From the NCBI GenBank assembly GCA_024742875.1, contig JANSXP010000001.1, positions 62,001-126,000 on the forward strand: a stretch of 64,000 nt of DNA, written 5' to 3'. The DNA is from Planctomycetaceae bacterium (GTDB lineage: Bacteria; Planctomycetota; Planctomycetia; Planctomycetales; Planctomycetaceae). The translations under genes were made by a program, and so were the position numbers. Positions 9,919 through 20,281 of this stretch are shown piece after piece. The notes under the pieces were generated by a model that saw only the letters and a program-made list of their open reading frames with translations, did no database searches and was not told the DNA's origin. Position 1 is the first letter of the stretch; each line of letters opens with the position of its first letter.

Positions 9919-10853
9919 CACAGAATCTGAAGTTTTTGACCGGCGCCGGACCACGGCGGTGGGCGCTGGCGACCGCCATGCTGCTGTGCTGCGGCTGCGC
10001 AGAAGTGGATCCCGACACGCTGCCGATCTCGCAGTTCAGCGCGTGGGAACTGCCAGCCGACGGTCCCCGCATTCCGGCGCCGCGTTCGCTGTACGCTGAT
10101 GCGGACGACAACGTGTATATGCTGGATGATGCCGGTCGGGTGCTCATCTATTCTTCCACGGGCGAAGTTCAGAATGTGTGGCACATGCCGGCGCACGAAA
10201 ACGGCCGCCCCGAGGGTGTTGTCAAACTTCTCGATGGTCGCATTGCTGTGGCCGATACGCACTATCACCGTGTGGTGATCTTTGATGCCGACGGTCAGGT
10301 GGAATCGATGTTTGGCGAAAAGGGCCGCGGAGACGGGCAGTTCGTCTATCCGGTGTCGATTGCGCAGGACCCGGACGGCTTCCTGTACGTGGGCGAATAC
10401 GGCGACCGTCAGCGAATCCAGAAGTTTCAGCCGGATGGCACTTATGTGACACAGTTCGGAGAGCACGGCACAGATCCCGGTCAGTTTCAGCGTCCCAGCG
10501 GCATCGTGTGGATTGATTCCATGGTGTACGCGGTGGATGCCTTCAACAATCGCATTCAGGTGTTTCGCGATACGGGCGAGTTTGTCCGCGTCCTGGAACT
10601 GCCCGAACACATCGATGCGTTTGAATTTCCCTATGACATCCGGGCGACACCCGATGGCCGTTTGTTTGTTGTGGAAAACAAGGCGGCTCGCATCACCGTG
10701 ATGCAGCAGGACGGCACATTCATCGGTCAGTATGGACAGCCGGGTCGCGGCGACGGAGGGTTCTTCAACCCGTGGAGCCTGACGGTTTTGTCCGATGGTC
10801 GTATTCTGGTGGCCGACACGGGCAACCATCGCATTGTGGAGCTGACACCGTGA
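9915..10853 (+). CDS. NHL-repeat beta-propeller lipoprotein-like protein
   Basis: Repeated G(D/R)GDGQFVYPVSIAQDPDGFLYVGEYGDRQRIQKF-type units; N-terminal LLCCGCAE lipobox-like; GTGA overlap with ATPase gene. Confidence 0.85.
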   Translation: MTQNLKFLTGAGPRRWALATAMLLCCGCAEVDPDTLPISQFSAWELPADGPRIPAPRSLYADADDNVYMLDDAGRVLIYSSTGEVQNVWHMPAHENGRPEGVVKLLDGRIAVADTHYHRVVIFDADGQVESMFGEKGRGDGQFVYPVSIAQDPDGFLYVGEYGDRQRIQKFQPDGTYVTQFGEHGTDPGQFQRPSGIVWIDSMVYAVDAFNNRIQVFRDTGEFVRVLELPEHIDAFEFPYDIRATPDGRLFVVENKAARITVMQQDGTFIGQYGQPGRGDGGFFNPWSLTVLSDGRILVADTGNHRIVELTP

Positions 10854-10974
10854 TGCATCCACAATCAGAAATCCGAGTGAACCACGGCGGCAGCACGGCG
10901 GGCCGCAGCGACGCGTGTGTCAACATCACGTGCCTTGACAACCGGGACTGTGATCCCGATCAGGAGTGGCTGGT

Positions 10975-13900
10975 ATGAACGCAATCAGAAAAACTCTGCT
11001 GAAGATCTTTCCGCCAGCCCGACGTGTGGTGACATGGAAAGACGCGTGGCCACTGGCCTCGTTTGTGGCGCTGTTCGCTGCGCTGGTGTCTTACCTGTTC
11101 TGGACCAATCGGGTGGACTTTGTCTATCCCATCGCCTTTGTCCTGTTCCTGGTCACTCCGTGGATGTGGTGGATGCAGGCGGCCGGACACTCCGGACTGA
11201 CCACCGGACGCGGCAATGTCGCGCTGCTGATTCGGCTGATTGTGACAGGGCTGCTGATCTGTGTACTCGCACTGCCGCAGGCCGTTAAAACCAGTGATCA
11301 GGTGTCGGTGGTGTTCAATGTGGACGTCTCGGATTCGGTGAACGAAGCCAAAGACCAGGCGCTGTCCATTGTGGCGGATGCGGTTGCCCAAAAACCGAAA
11401 ACCGACGAGGCCGGCATGGTCGTGTTTGGCGGCAACGCGGCCGTGGAATATCCGCCGCGGGAAACTTTCCCGTTTGAGAAGTACCTGAACTCGCAGGTGA
11501 AAAAAGACGCCACCAACCTGCAGCAGTCTCTCTCCTTAAGTGCCGCGATGCTGCCCGAGGAAAACAATGGCGCCATTGTGCTGATCAGTGATGGCACAGA
11601 GACACGCGGCGAACTGAAACAGGCCATCACCGAACTGCAGGGTCGTGACATCCGCGTGGACGTGCTGCCGGTCAACTACAAGTACGAAGACGAGGTCCTG
11701 CTGGAACGGCTGGACCTGCCGCGGTTTGTGCGATTGGGGGAAACTTACGAAGCGGCCACTGTCCTGACCTCTTTGAAGGATGGTGAAGGCACGCTGGTGC
11801 TGATGCAGAACGGCGAAGAGCTGACCCGCGAGCAGGTGTCCTTCAAGGCGGGCAAGAATCGTTTTGCCGTGCCCATCAAAGTCGATGCCCCCGGCTACTA
11901 CGAATACAAAGCCCGCATTGAAGTCTCCGCAGAAAAGGATCGCCGCGTTGAGAACAACGAGGTCGAGAATTATCTGTATATCGAAGGCGCCGGCCGCGTT
12001 CTGATTGTCAGGGACGTGCAGGGAGACCCGAAAGAATGGCGGTACGTTCAGGAGGCGCTGCAGAACGGCGAACGCGAAGTGGAGACGATTTCGGCCACAG
12101 AGTTCCCTTTTGATCCGCTGGCGCTGATGCCGTACGACGTGATTGTCTTTGCCAATGTGCCGGCCGACGCGCTGGTGGCCACGCAGATTCAGGCCGTGCA
12201 TGATGCGGTTCGCAATCTGGGTATTGGCTTCATCATGCTTGGTGGACCCAACAGTTTCGGTCCGGGTGGATACCAGAATTCGCCCATTGAAGAGTGCCTG
12301 CCGATTTCCATGGAGATCAGCAAAAAGAAGATCCTGCCCAAAGGCGCGCTGGTCATCATTCTGCACACCTGCGAATTCCCCTCCGGCAACACGTGGGCCA
12401 AGCGGATCACCAAGGAGGCCATTCGTGTGCTCAGTTCGGAAGACGAAGTGGGGGCCATCGGCTACGGCATGAATGGCGATGAATGGATCTTTGAACTGAC
12501 GGAGGCCAGTAACTACGACAAACTGGTCACGAAGATCAACGGCGCACAGATTGGCGACATGCCGGAGTTCACCAGCACCATGGAAATGGGGCTCAAGGGG
12601 CTCAAAGACAGCGACGCGGCCAGCCGGCACATGATCATCATTTCTGACGGTGACCCGCCCATGCCACCACCGCAGACGCTGCAGAAGTTTCGCGACGCGC
12701 AGGTGACCATTTCCACCGTGGCCGTGTTCCCGCATGACCCGCGTGATGCCACCGTATTGAATGCCATCGCCAGCCAGACGAAGGGGCGATTCTATTTTCC
12801 CAGCGACCCCAACCAGCTGCCATCCATTTTCATCAAGGAAGCCAAGACGCTAAGACGCAGTCAGATTCAAAAGCGGACGTTCACACCCAACCTGAACAAC
12901 GACGATCCAATGATCCGCAACATCTCCTCGCTGCCACCGCTGCATGGCTATGTCCTGGCCTCGCCCAAGGACGATCCGCGGGCCACCATAGTGCTCTCTG
13001 CGCCACCCAAAGAGGGCGATCTGGTGATGGATGATTCGGACGTGGACCCCATTCTGGCCGTCTGGCGATATGGTCTGGGAGCCACAGCCGCCTTCACGTC
13101 TGACATGACAGAAGACTGGGGACGGGACTGGATTGCCTGGGAGCAGTTCCAGCAGCTGGTCACACAGATGGTCACGCGAGTGGGGCGCGTGCGACGTCAG
13201 CAGTACCTGCGCGTGTACACGTATGTGAACGGCAACGAAGGCGTGGTGGTGGTTGAGGACTTTCATCCGGAAGAAACTCTGCTGGACATGAACGTTACGG
13301 TCTCTGCTCCCGACTTTGACTACAGCGGTCAGGTGCGGCAGGTGGCACCACGTCGTTACCAGGCCACCATTCCGCTGCAGGGCAAAGCCCGATATCAGGT
13401 GCAGATTTCGGCCAAAGGCGGAGAGCGCGCGGAAGTGGCGTATGGCGGCTTTATCGTCTCTTACTCTCCGGAGTATCTGCGGTTTGAAGCCAACCCCATC
13501 GTGCTTAACGAAATTGCCGAACAGACGGGTGGCGCCACGCTGGACGCCGATCAGACTCCCGAAGAACTGTCACAGCAGATCTACGGTCGTCGTGAACCGA
13601 AGCGGAGTACGCGGTCTGTGTTTGACTGGTTCCTGATGGCGCTGGCCTGCATGATTCCGCTGGATGTGGCCGTGCGTCGCGTCCAGCTGGATTTCAGCAG
13701 TCTCAAACGACTGTTCCGCTCACAGAAGAAAGAAAGCACGGCCACGATGGGAACGCTGCTGGCCAAAGCCGAGTCCGTTCGCGAATCTATGAAGGGGACG
13801 ACCGGGCAAAAGCCGTCCACCTCACCATCGACAACAGCCAGCCGACCGGAAAAACGTGCCAAGCTGCCGCCGACGCTGCCCAAAATGGACAAGTCGGCAA

Positions 13901-14025
13901 CAGCCGACAAGGGCGCTCAGGCAGGCGACACGGGCCCATCAAAGGATGCCCCCGCGACAGACGATGGGGGAACCACATCCCGACTTTTGGCCATGAAGCG
14001 GCGACGCGAACAGGAAGACAATTAA
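10975..14025 (+). CDS. Large membrane protein with VWA domain (DxSxS) and a GATase1-like/second VWA-like region
   Basis: ~1016 aa; N-terminal TM segments, VVFNVDVSDSVNEA MIDAS, GFIMLGGPNSFGPGGY, MIIISDGDPP, C-terminal TM. Confidence 0.87.
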   Translation: MNAIRKTLLKIFPPARRVVTWKDAWPLASFVALFAALVSYLFWTNRVDFVYPIAFVLFLVTPWMWWMQAAGHSGLTTGRGNVALLIRLIVTGLLICVLALPQAVKTSDQVSVVFNVDVSDSVNEAKDQALSIVADAVAQKPKTDEAGMVVFGGNAAVEYPPRETFPFEKYLNSQVKKDATNLQQSLSLSAAMLPEENNGAIVLISDGTETRGELKQAITELQGRDIRVDVLPVNYKYEDEVLLERLDLPRFVRLGETYEAATVLTSLKDGEGTLVLMQNGEELTREQVSFKAGKNRFAVPIKVDAPGYYEYKARIEVSAEKDRRVENNEVENYLYIEGAGRVLIVRDVQGDPKEWRYVQEALQNGEREVETISATEFPFDPLALMPYDVIVFANVPADALVATQIQAVHDAVRNLGIGFIMLGGPNSFGPGGYQNSPIEECLPISMEISKKKILPKGALVIILHTCEFPSGNTWAKRITKEAIRVLSSEDEVGAIGYGMNGDEWIFELTEASNYDKLVTKINGAQIGDMPEFTSTMEMGLKGLKDSDAASRHMIIISDGDPPMPPPQTLQKFRDAQVTISTVAVFPHDPRDATVLNAIASQTKGRFYFPSDPNQLPSIFIKEAKTLRRSQIQKRTFTPNLNNDDPMIRNISSLPPLHGYVLASPKDDPRATIVLSAPPKEGDLVMDDSDVDPILAVWRYGLGATAAFTSDMTEDWGRDWIAWEQFQQLVTQMVTRVGRVRRQQYLRVYTYVNGNEGVVVVEDFHPEETLLDMNVTVSAPDFDYSGQVRQVAPRRYQATIPLQGKARYQVQISAKGGERAEVAYGGFIVSYSPEYLRFEANPIVLNEIAEQTGGATLDADQTPEELSQQIYGRREPKRSTRSVFDWFLMALACMIPLDVAVRRVQLDFSSLKRLFRSQKKESTATMGTLLAKAESVRESMKGTTGQKPSTSPSTTASRPEKRAKLPPTLPKMDKSATADKGAQAGDTGPSKDAPATDDGGTTSRLLAMKRRREQEDN

Positions 14026-14145
14026 CGCACGGCCGGTGGTTCGGCATGCTGAACCCTGGACGGTACGATTTGGCAGACGAAATTATCAACCCGGACGTTC
14101 TGTTTGCACAGCGGACAGACTTCATCACCTACGGCAGAACAACAC

Positions 14146-15153
14146 ATGTCTCAAGCAACCAGTCCCGCAGAACTGCAAACCGAAGCCGAACAGTTCCGCA
14201 GCGAATTCCAGTCCATTCGTGATGCTGTTGGTCAGGTGATCGTTGGTCAGCAGCGAGTGGTGGAGGCCACGCTGACCGCCATTTTGTGCGGCGGGAATGT
14301 GCTGCTGGAAGGGGTGCCGGGTCTGGGTAAGACCGAACTGGTGAAGGCGCTGTCCCGTGTGCTGGAGCTCGATTTCAGTCGTATTCAGTTTACGCCAGAC
14401 CTGATGCCCGCGGACGTCATCGGCACCAACATCATGACGGCCGATGAAAACGGCAACTACAATTTTGAGTTCCGCAAAGGGCCCGTCTTTACGCAGCTGC
14501 TGCTGGCGGATGAGATCAACCGTGCCACCCCCAAAACGCAGTCATCGCTGCTGGAAACGATGCAGGAAGGCACCGTGACGACCGGCGGTGAAACCTATCA
14601 TCTGGAGCAGCCATTCTTTGTGCTGGCCACGCAGAACCCCATTGAACAGGAGGGCACGTTCCCGCTGCCCGAAGCACAGCTGGACCGCTTTATGTTCAAA
14701 GTGGTGGTGCCGTTTTTGAATCGCGATGAACTGAACGAAGTGGTGGCCCGCACGATTCTGCGCAAAAGCGCGGACATCGAGAAAGTGATTGACGGTCCCC
14801 GCATTCTGCACCTGCGGACCGTGCTGGATCGCGTGGTGGTCAGCGACCCCATGAGGGACTATGCCTGTCGACTGGTGCTGTCGACCCACCCCGATACCGA
14901 GTTTGCGCCGGAAAAAGCAAAACAGTTCCTCCGCTGGGGCGCGAGTCCGCGTGCCGCTCAGGCGCTGATTCGTGCGGCCCGCGTGCGAGCCCTCAGTCAG
15001 GGTCGACCCCATGTGGCGTTTGAAGATGTGCGTTACTTTGCGGCGGAAGTTCTGCAGCATCGTGCCCTTTTAAACTACGACGGACAGGCGGAGAACATTG
15101 ATGTCGCAGAGCTGATCACCGAATGTGTCAATAGTCTTCCCACGGAAGGCTAG
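14146..15153 (+). CDS. MoxR family AAA+ ATPase
   Basis: EGVPGLGKTELVKAL Walker A, LLADEINRATPKTQSSLLETMQE, ATQNPIEQEGTFPLPEAQLDRF. Confidence 0.96.
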   Translation: MSQATSPAELQTEAEQFRSEFQSIRDAVGQVIVGQQRVVEATLTAILCGGNVLLEGVPGLGKTELVKALSRVLELDFSRIQFTPDLMPADVIGTNIMTADENGNYNFEFRKGPVFTQLLLADEINRATPKTQSSLLETMQEGTVTTGGETYHLEQPFFVLATQNPIEQEGTFPLPEAQLDRFMFKVVVPFLNRDELNEVVARTILRKSADIEKVIDGPRILHLRTVLDRVVVSDPMRDYACRLVLSTHPDTEFAPEKAKQFLRWGASPRAAQALIRAARVRALSQGRPHVAFEDVRYFAAEVLQHRALLNYDGQAENIDVAELITECVNSLPTEG

Positions 15154-15204
15154 TGAGCGCACGTGTGATTTTCTCCTGCCGTTTGTTCCGGAAAAAGCAT
15201 CGCC

Positions 15205-16107
15205 GTGGCTGATTCGAAGACTCAACTGACCCCGCTGTTTTCCAACAGCATTCTGAACCGTATCGAGCGGATGCGGCTGTCGCCTTTGCGGCGGCTGACC
15301 AACCGCAGTCGGGGCGAACACCTGGCGGGCAAAGGCGGCAGCAGCACAGATTTCGCTGACTACCGCGACTACGCCGCCGGGGACGACATGCGGTACGTCG
15401 ACTGGAATATTTTTGCCCGACTGCGGCGACCGTACATCAAGCAGTTTCTGCACGAAGAAGAGATGCACGTGGTCATTGTTGTCGATGCGTCCACATCGAT
15501 GATGTTTGACGACAAGCTGCTGCGAGCGCGACAACTGGCCGCCGCCTTCGGCATCATGGGCCTGCTGAACGTGGAACGTGTGAGTGTCTACGCCCAGCAT
15601 CAGCAGGAAGGCGCTGCGTGGATGCTGCCACCTGGAAGTGGACGTCCGCGGATTCAGCAGCTGCTGTCATTTCTGGAGAACCTGGGCGGCGGTGGCAGTA
15701 TTCCCATTGAGCAGGCCATTCAGACTACGCTGCGGTTTCATCGGGGGCGGGGTATCGCCATTTTGCTGAGCGACTTTCTGACGTTTTCGGACCTGACGCG
15801 CAGCATGAATATGCTGTTCAGCAGCGGACTGGAAGTGTGGGGTCTGCAGATTCTGGCGGACTCGGAGATCTCTCCCTCGCTGGAAGGCGACATGCGGTTC
15901 GTGGACAGCGAGACGGGCGAAACACTGGACATCACCAACGCCGGAGAATTGCTGGGGCTGTATCAGCAGCATCGGGACTGGCATGAGGACACACTCCATC
16001 AGCAGTGTCGCAGTCGCAACGGTCGCTTTGCTTCGATCAGTTCGTCGCAGACACTCGAGCAGATTCTGTTTGATGTGCTCAGTCGGAAAGGGTGGGTGCT
16101 GCGATGA
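15205..16107 (+). CDS. DUF58 domain protein
   Basis: STDFADYRDYAAGDDMRYVDWNIFARLRRPYIKQF, VDASTSM; directly after moxR-like gene. Confidence 0.93.
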   Translation: MADSKTQLTPLFSNSILNRIERMRLSPLRRLTNRSRGEHLAGKGGSSTDFADYRDYAAGDDMRYVDWNIFARLRRPYIKQFLHEEEMHVVIVVDASTSMMFDDKLLRARQLAAAFGIMGLLNVERVSVYAQHQQEGAAWMLPPGSGRPRIQQLLSFLENLGGGGSIPIEQAIQTTLRFHRGRGIAILLSDFLTFSDLTRSMNMLFSSGLEVWGLQILADSEISPSLEGDMRFVDSETGETLDITNAGELLGLYQQHRDWHEDTLHQQCRSRNGRFASISSSQTLEQILFDVLSRKGWVLR

Positions 16108-17996
16108 GTTTTCCCACCTTCACCTTTGTCCAGGGCGCGTGGTTCTTTCTGGCTTTCATCCCGCTGGTGGTGCTCTACTTTTTGAAGCTGAAGCGGCCTC
16201 GCGTGGAGATTCCCTCACTCGCGCTGTGGCAGTCAGTGGTCAATGATCAGCGGGTCAACTCGCCCTTCCAGCGATTCAAACGCAATCTGCTGTTGTTGCT
16301 GCAGATGATTCTGCTGCTGCTGTTGATTCTGGCTTTGATGCAGCCGTTCATCAGTGCCGGTCCTGAAACCACCGACTACCTGCCAGTGCTGGTGGACTGC
16401 TCCGCCAGTATGTCGTCTGTGGTGGATGAGACCGGTCGCACGCGGCTCGATGTGGCCATTGAGCAGGCCCAGGGCATGATTGATAACCTCCGAGGCGAGG
16501 GAAAGATTGCCCTGTTTTCCTTTGCCTCCGGTGGCCGCCGCATTACCGAATTCACAGACAACAAGCGAATTCTGTCACGCGGCCTGGAGCAGATGAAGCC
16601 CACGCATCGCGCCAGCAAACTGGATGAAGTGCTCCGTATGGCGGACGCCTATTCCCGCACGGCCCCGGTGGAAAAGGTGGTCGTGATTACAGATGGCAAT
16701 CTGAATGACCGCGTGGATTTTGAACTGCCGTTTGAGCTGGACATTCAGCGGGTGGCCGAAGGGGGCGACAATCTGGGCATTACCGAGATGAGCGCCCGCC
16801 GCAGCGGTCCGCAGACCTGGGATATATTTGTTCGCATTTCCGGCTCCAGCGAAGACCCGCTGCTGGGAGATCTGAAGCTTTTTCAGGACGGCCGACTGAT
16901 TGGCAAAGAGGCGGTTTCGGCGTCCACCGAAGATGCTGAGCGGATTGTGTTCTCGGTGGATACCGACAAAGAGGCATTGCTGCAGGCACTGCTGGAAGTC
17001 GGCGAGAAAGACTCACTGAGCATCGACAATCAGGTGTGGCTGACGCTGCCCAAACCACGGCCACTGCGATGTCGGATTTCTCCGGAGCTGTACTCCTGGC
17101 AGCATGCCGCCGGCGTGCAGTCAGATGTGGACATCGATGCGGCCAAAGATCCGACGGCGCCGGAATACGATGTCATCATCAGTGACAGTGAAGATCTCAA
17201 AGGCGTAACGGCACCGGTCAACGTGTACAACGGTGTGGTGCCGGACGATCTGAGTGACCTGATTTCCGTCACTGATGTGGACGTGGCGTCATCCGACATT
17301 CAGATTGTCGACTGGACGCGAACCGCACACCTGTTGCGACATGTGCGGCTGCGGGACGTGCAGATTGGCCAGCAGACCGCCTATGCGGAAGGGGCCACCT
17401 CTCAGGACCTGGAAGAACGCGGTTATGAGGTGCTGATCCACGGGGCCAGCGGACCTTTGATGCTGCAGCGCCGCCGCGGTCTGGAAACGGACTACTATTT
17501 TCTGTTTAACACCGACCGTTCCACGCTGCCGTATCGCATTGCGTTTCCGATTCTCGTGTCCAACGTCATTCAGGCGGGCATGAGTCAGGCGTCTCTGTCA
17601 GAAATCAGCGCCTCGCCCACCGGCGTGCTGCCGCCTTTGAATATGGAGGCCGACCGGCAGTACAAAATCACGGGGCCCGATGGATCATCAGACACGGTGA
17701 ATTCCACCTCCACTGGTCGGCTGACCGGCGTGCCGGCGGCGACTGTCGGCAAGTATGACATTTACGATGACGGAGAACTGGTGGCGTCTGTCGGCACCGG
17801 GCTGCTCAGTCAGCTGGAAACCTCGCTGGCCCCTGTGGAAGAACTGAAGTTCACCGAAGTCGAAGTCCGCACGGACACCGCTGAGATGGTCGAGTCGGAC
17901 CTGGACCTGTGGTGGTCGCTCGCGTTTGCCGCATTTCTGTTCCTGCTGCTGGAATGGTGGTACTTCCAGAGAATGAAAACCGAGGTGACCGCATGA
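16104..17996 (+). CDS. BatA-type N-terminal domain plus VWA membrane protein
   Basis: SFPTFTFVQGAWFFLAFIPLVVLYFLKLKRPRVEIPSLALW, LVDCSASMSSV; ATGA overlap with DUF58 gene. Confidence 0.92.
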   Translation: MSFPTFTFVQGAWFFLAFIPLVVLYFLKLKRPRVEIPSLALWQSVVNDQRVNSPFQRFKRNLLLLLQMILLLLLILALMQPFISAGPETTDYLPVLVDCSASMSSVVDETGRTRLDVAIEQAQGMIDNLRGEGKIALFSFASGGRRITEFTDNKRILSRGLEQMKPTHRASKLDEVLRMADAYSRTAPVEKVVVITDGNLNDRVDFELPFELDIQRVAEGGDNLGITEMSARRSGPQTWDIFVRISGSSEDPLLGDLKLFQDGRLIGKEAVSASTEDAERIVFSVDTDKEALLQALLEVGEKDSLSIDNQVWLTLPKPRPLRCRISPELYSWQHAAGVQSDVDIDAAKDPTAPEYDVIISDSEDLKGVTAPVNVYNGVVPDDLSDLISVTDVDVASSDIQIVDWTRTAHLLRHVRLRDVQIGQQTAYAEGATSQDLEERGYEVLIHGASGPLMLQRRRGLETDYYFLFNTDRSTLPYRIAFPILVSNVIQAGMSQASLSEISASPTGVLPPLNMEADRQYKITGPDGSSDTVNSTSTGRLTGVPAATVGKYDIYDDGELVASVGTGLLSQLETSLAPVEELKFTEVEVRTDTAEMVESDLDLWWSLAFAAFLFLLLEWWYFQRMKTEVTA

Positions 17997-20281
17997 CGGG
18001 CCGTTGGATGCTGCCGGTGAAAGTTCTGCTGCTGGCGTGGCTGGTGAGCAGCGCGGCGTGCCCGGCCGTCGCTCAGGAAAAACTGCCCGTGCGAATGCGT
18101 TTGCAGCCGCTGTCGACCCGCGGGCGGTCCGGCGGAGCGATCCCGATTCGCATCAAGCTGGAATACAACAGCCCTCAGATCATGGAGGGCGATCTGGTGC
18201 TGGAGATGTATAACACGGTTGTTTCCAGCGAAGACCTGTCGGCCGAGATTCGTTACGAAGGCATCGTCCTGCAGGGATCCGATTACATTTTCAATACGGT
18301 GCTGCCGCCGGTGGAGCATTCCTACAACAAGCTGTTTCAGATTGTTGCCTGGTTTGAAACAGAGTCTGATCGCATCCCGCTGACGTCTGATCCCAAGCAG
18401 GTGGATCCCCCCGCCCCGCACGACCTGCTGTCGCTCAGTCGCTTCGAGCGATCCACGCTGGTGTGCTCGTGTACGGGCACCTCTGATGCCCGCAGGGCGT
18501 CCACGACCCGCGCGTTTCTGGGCAGTCGTCTGTCGCTGGACAATTACAATCCGCCGGACGGTGACAACCGACCGGCCGTCGATGGGGAAGTACGTGCCAG
18601 CAGTCAGCTTCCCACGGGCGTTCAAAACTTCACCGCCACCTGGAGCGCTGTCGACCTGCCGGAAGATCCGCTGCAGTTGTGCGCATTTGATTTGGTGCTG
18701 CTGGCGGACGGTGCTCTGGGCATTCTCGAACAGCGGCAGATGGACGCCCTTATCCGCTGGGTCAACGCGGGTGGCAGTCTGTGTGTGCTGCCGGATGGCA
18801 AACGCCTGCGAGGCCCACATCTGCAGTTTCTCCAGACGCTGTTTGAAACGCCCAATGATCCGTCGTTGGCGCTCACACTGTCAGACGGCGAACTGCTGAT
18901 CATCAGCGAACAATCGCAGCCCATAGTGAATCGGCATTTTGGTCTGGGGCGCGTGACGCTGCTGCCGAGTGTGCGGCAGCTGGAAACGAAACTGACCGAC
19001 CAGCATCTGCGACAGATCAACGCCCATCTGTGGAAGGTCCGACGGGACAACCCCATGCTGGAACCGGGGGGAGGCTGGTTTCGGCAAACGGATGTGGCCA
19101 ATTTGCTGATGGAAAACGGCTACTCGTACAGAAAGACGGGCGACGGATTCGTGGTTGCGGGCAGGCGGGGTCGTTTCACAAACTTTGAAGTCAACGATCT
19201 GTCAGAAGCGGTCTCCGCATTGAACCTGTCTTTTCGTCTGGAACCGCAGGCCAACAGTCTGAACACGGCGGCAGAGACCGCGTTACTGCCCCGGGGCATT
19301 CGCATGGTGCCTACGTGGGTGATCGCCGCGCTGCTGATTGCCTACGTGATTGCCATTGGCCCGCTGGACTATCTGGTGCTGGGCTTTTTTAAAGCCCGCA
19401 AGTACACGTGGCTCGTCTTTCCCGTTGTCACAGCCCTGTTCACCTGGCTGACCGTTTCGATTGCTCACAGCTATTTGAGCAGTACCGATTCCGGTGGTCG
19501 CGTGACCCTGATTGACCTGGGCACCAACGGACAGCCCGCCAGGCAAAGCAGTCTGCAGATGCACTTTTACGCGGCGCAGACGCAGGTGGAAAACGAACGG
19601 GCCGAGCAGTTTGTGGTGCCCGCCCAGGTGGCCACCATCTCCGACTGGCAGCGTTATCAGAATGCGGCCCCTCGTCCGGTGAACGCCAGCATGTCGTATT
19701 CCGGTCGATTTCCCCAGAATTTCAGCACGCTGCAGAATGTGCGGCAGTGGGAACCGCAGACAGTCCGCACGCTCAGCCTGACACCCGCACAAACGGATCT
19801 TCCTTCCATTGACTGGAACGATGCGTCGCTGGTCACAACGCCTGAGGGCCGCGATCGACTGGCCGATCAGCTGCGATCACTGTCCAGCAACGACACCCGT
19901 GTGGACGCCGTGGTGCTGCATCAGGGCGACGTGCTGCCAGTGCTGAGCGGCTTTTTGTTTTCGCAGAATGTGCGCAGAACGGGCGAACAGTGGATGCGCA
20001 ATGGCTACTACTCGCGTCAGTCTCAGGAACCCAATTATGACGCCATTTTGTCGCAGGGACTGCTGAGTGCCGCCTCCTCCGCGTCTGCCAGCACATTCTT
20101 TTCCATCGTGTCTCAGGTATCGCCTCACGGGGCGGCCACGCTGGAAGATCTCCCACTGGCTGATCCCAGCGATCCGACTCAGTGGCTGCTGATGGTGGTC
20201 GTTCAGGAACAGGGGGAGACCACCGTCTTTCGCAAGGTGATCTACACAATGCAACCGGGTTTGATAGGTGTTTCGTCATGA
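17993..20281 (+). CDS. Exported membrane protein, triad 1 (signal peptide, Ig-like region, C-terminal TM cluster)
   Basis: MLPVKVLLLAWLVSSAACPAVAQ signal; TWVIAALLIAYVIAIGPLDYLVLGFFKARKYTWLVFPVV; ATGA overlap at 17993. Confidence 0.8.
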   Translation: MTGRWMLPVKVLLLAWLVSSAACPAVAQEKLPVRMRLQPLSTRGRSGGAIPIRIKLEYNSPQIMEGDLVLEMYNTVVSSEDLSAEIRYEGIVLQGSDYIFNTVLPPVEHSYNKLFQIVAWFETESDRIPLTSDPKQVDPPAPHDLLSLSRFERSTLVCSCTGTSDARRASTTRAFLGSRLSLDNYNPPDGDNRPAVDGEVRASSQLPTGVQNFTATWSAVDLPEDPLQLCAFDLVLLADGALGILEQRQMDALIRWVNAGGSLCVLPDGKRLRGPHLQFLQTLFETPNDPSLALTLSDGELLIISEQSQPIVNRHFGLGRVTLLPSVRQLETKLTDQHLRQINAHLWKVRRDNPMLEPGGGWFRQTDVANLLMENGYSYRKTGDGFVVAGRRGRFTNFEVNDLSEAVSALNLSFRLEPQANSLNTAAETALLPRGIRMVPTWVIAALLIAYVIAIGPLDYLVLGFFKARKYTWLVFPVVTALFTWLTVSIAHSYLSSTDSGGRVTLIDLGTNGQPARQSSLQMHFYAAQTQVENERAEQFVVPAQVATISDWQRYQNAAPRPVNASMSYSGRFPQNFSTLQNVRQWEPQTVRTLSLTPAQTDLPSIDWNDASLVTTPEGRDRLADQLRSLSSNDTRVDAVVLHQGDVLPVLSGFLFSQNVRRTGEQWMRNGYYSRQSQEPNYDAILSQGLLSAASSASASTFFSIVSQVSPHGAATLEDLPLADPSDPTQWLLMVVVQEQGETTVFRKVIYTMQPGLIGVSS

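Noticed and set aside
11536-12735. 399-aa antisense ORF within the VWA gene (and similar shadows at 23365-24573, 20242-21288, 46852-48015, 2649-3581)
   Set aside because: All are antisense to strong CDSs, rich in His/Gln/Arg, with no signal, domain or conserved motif.
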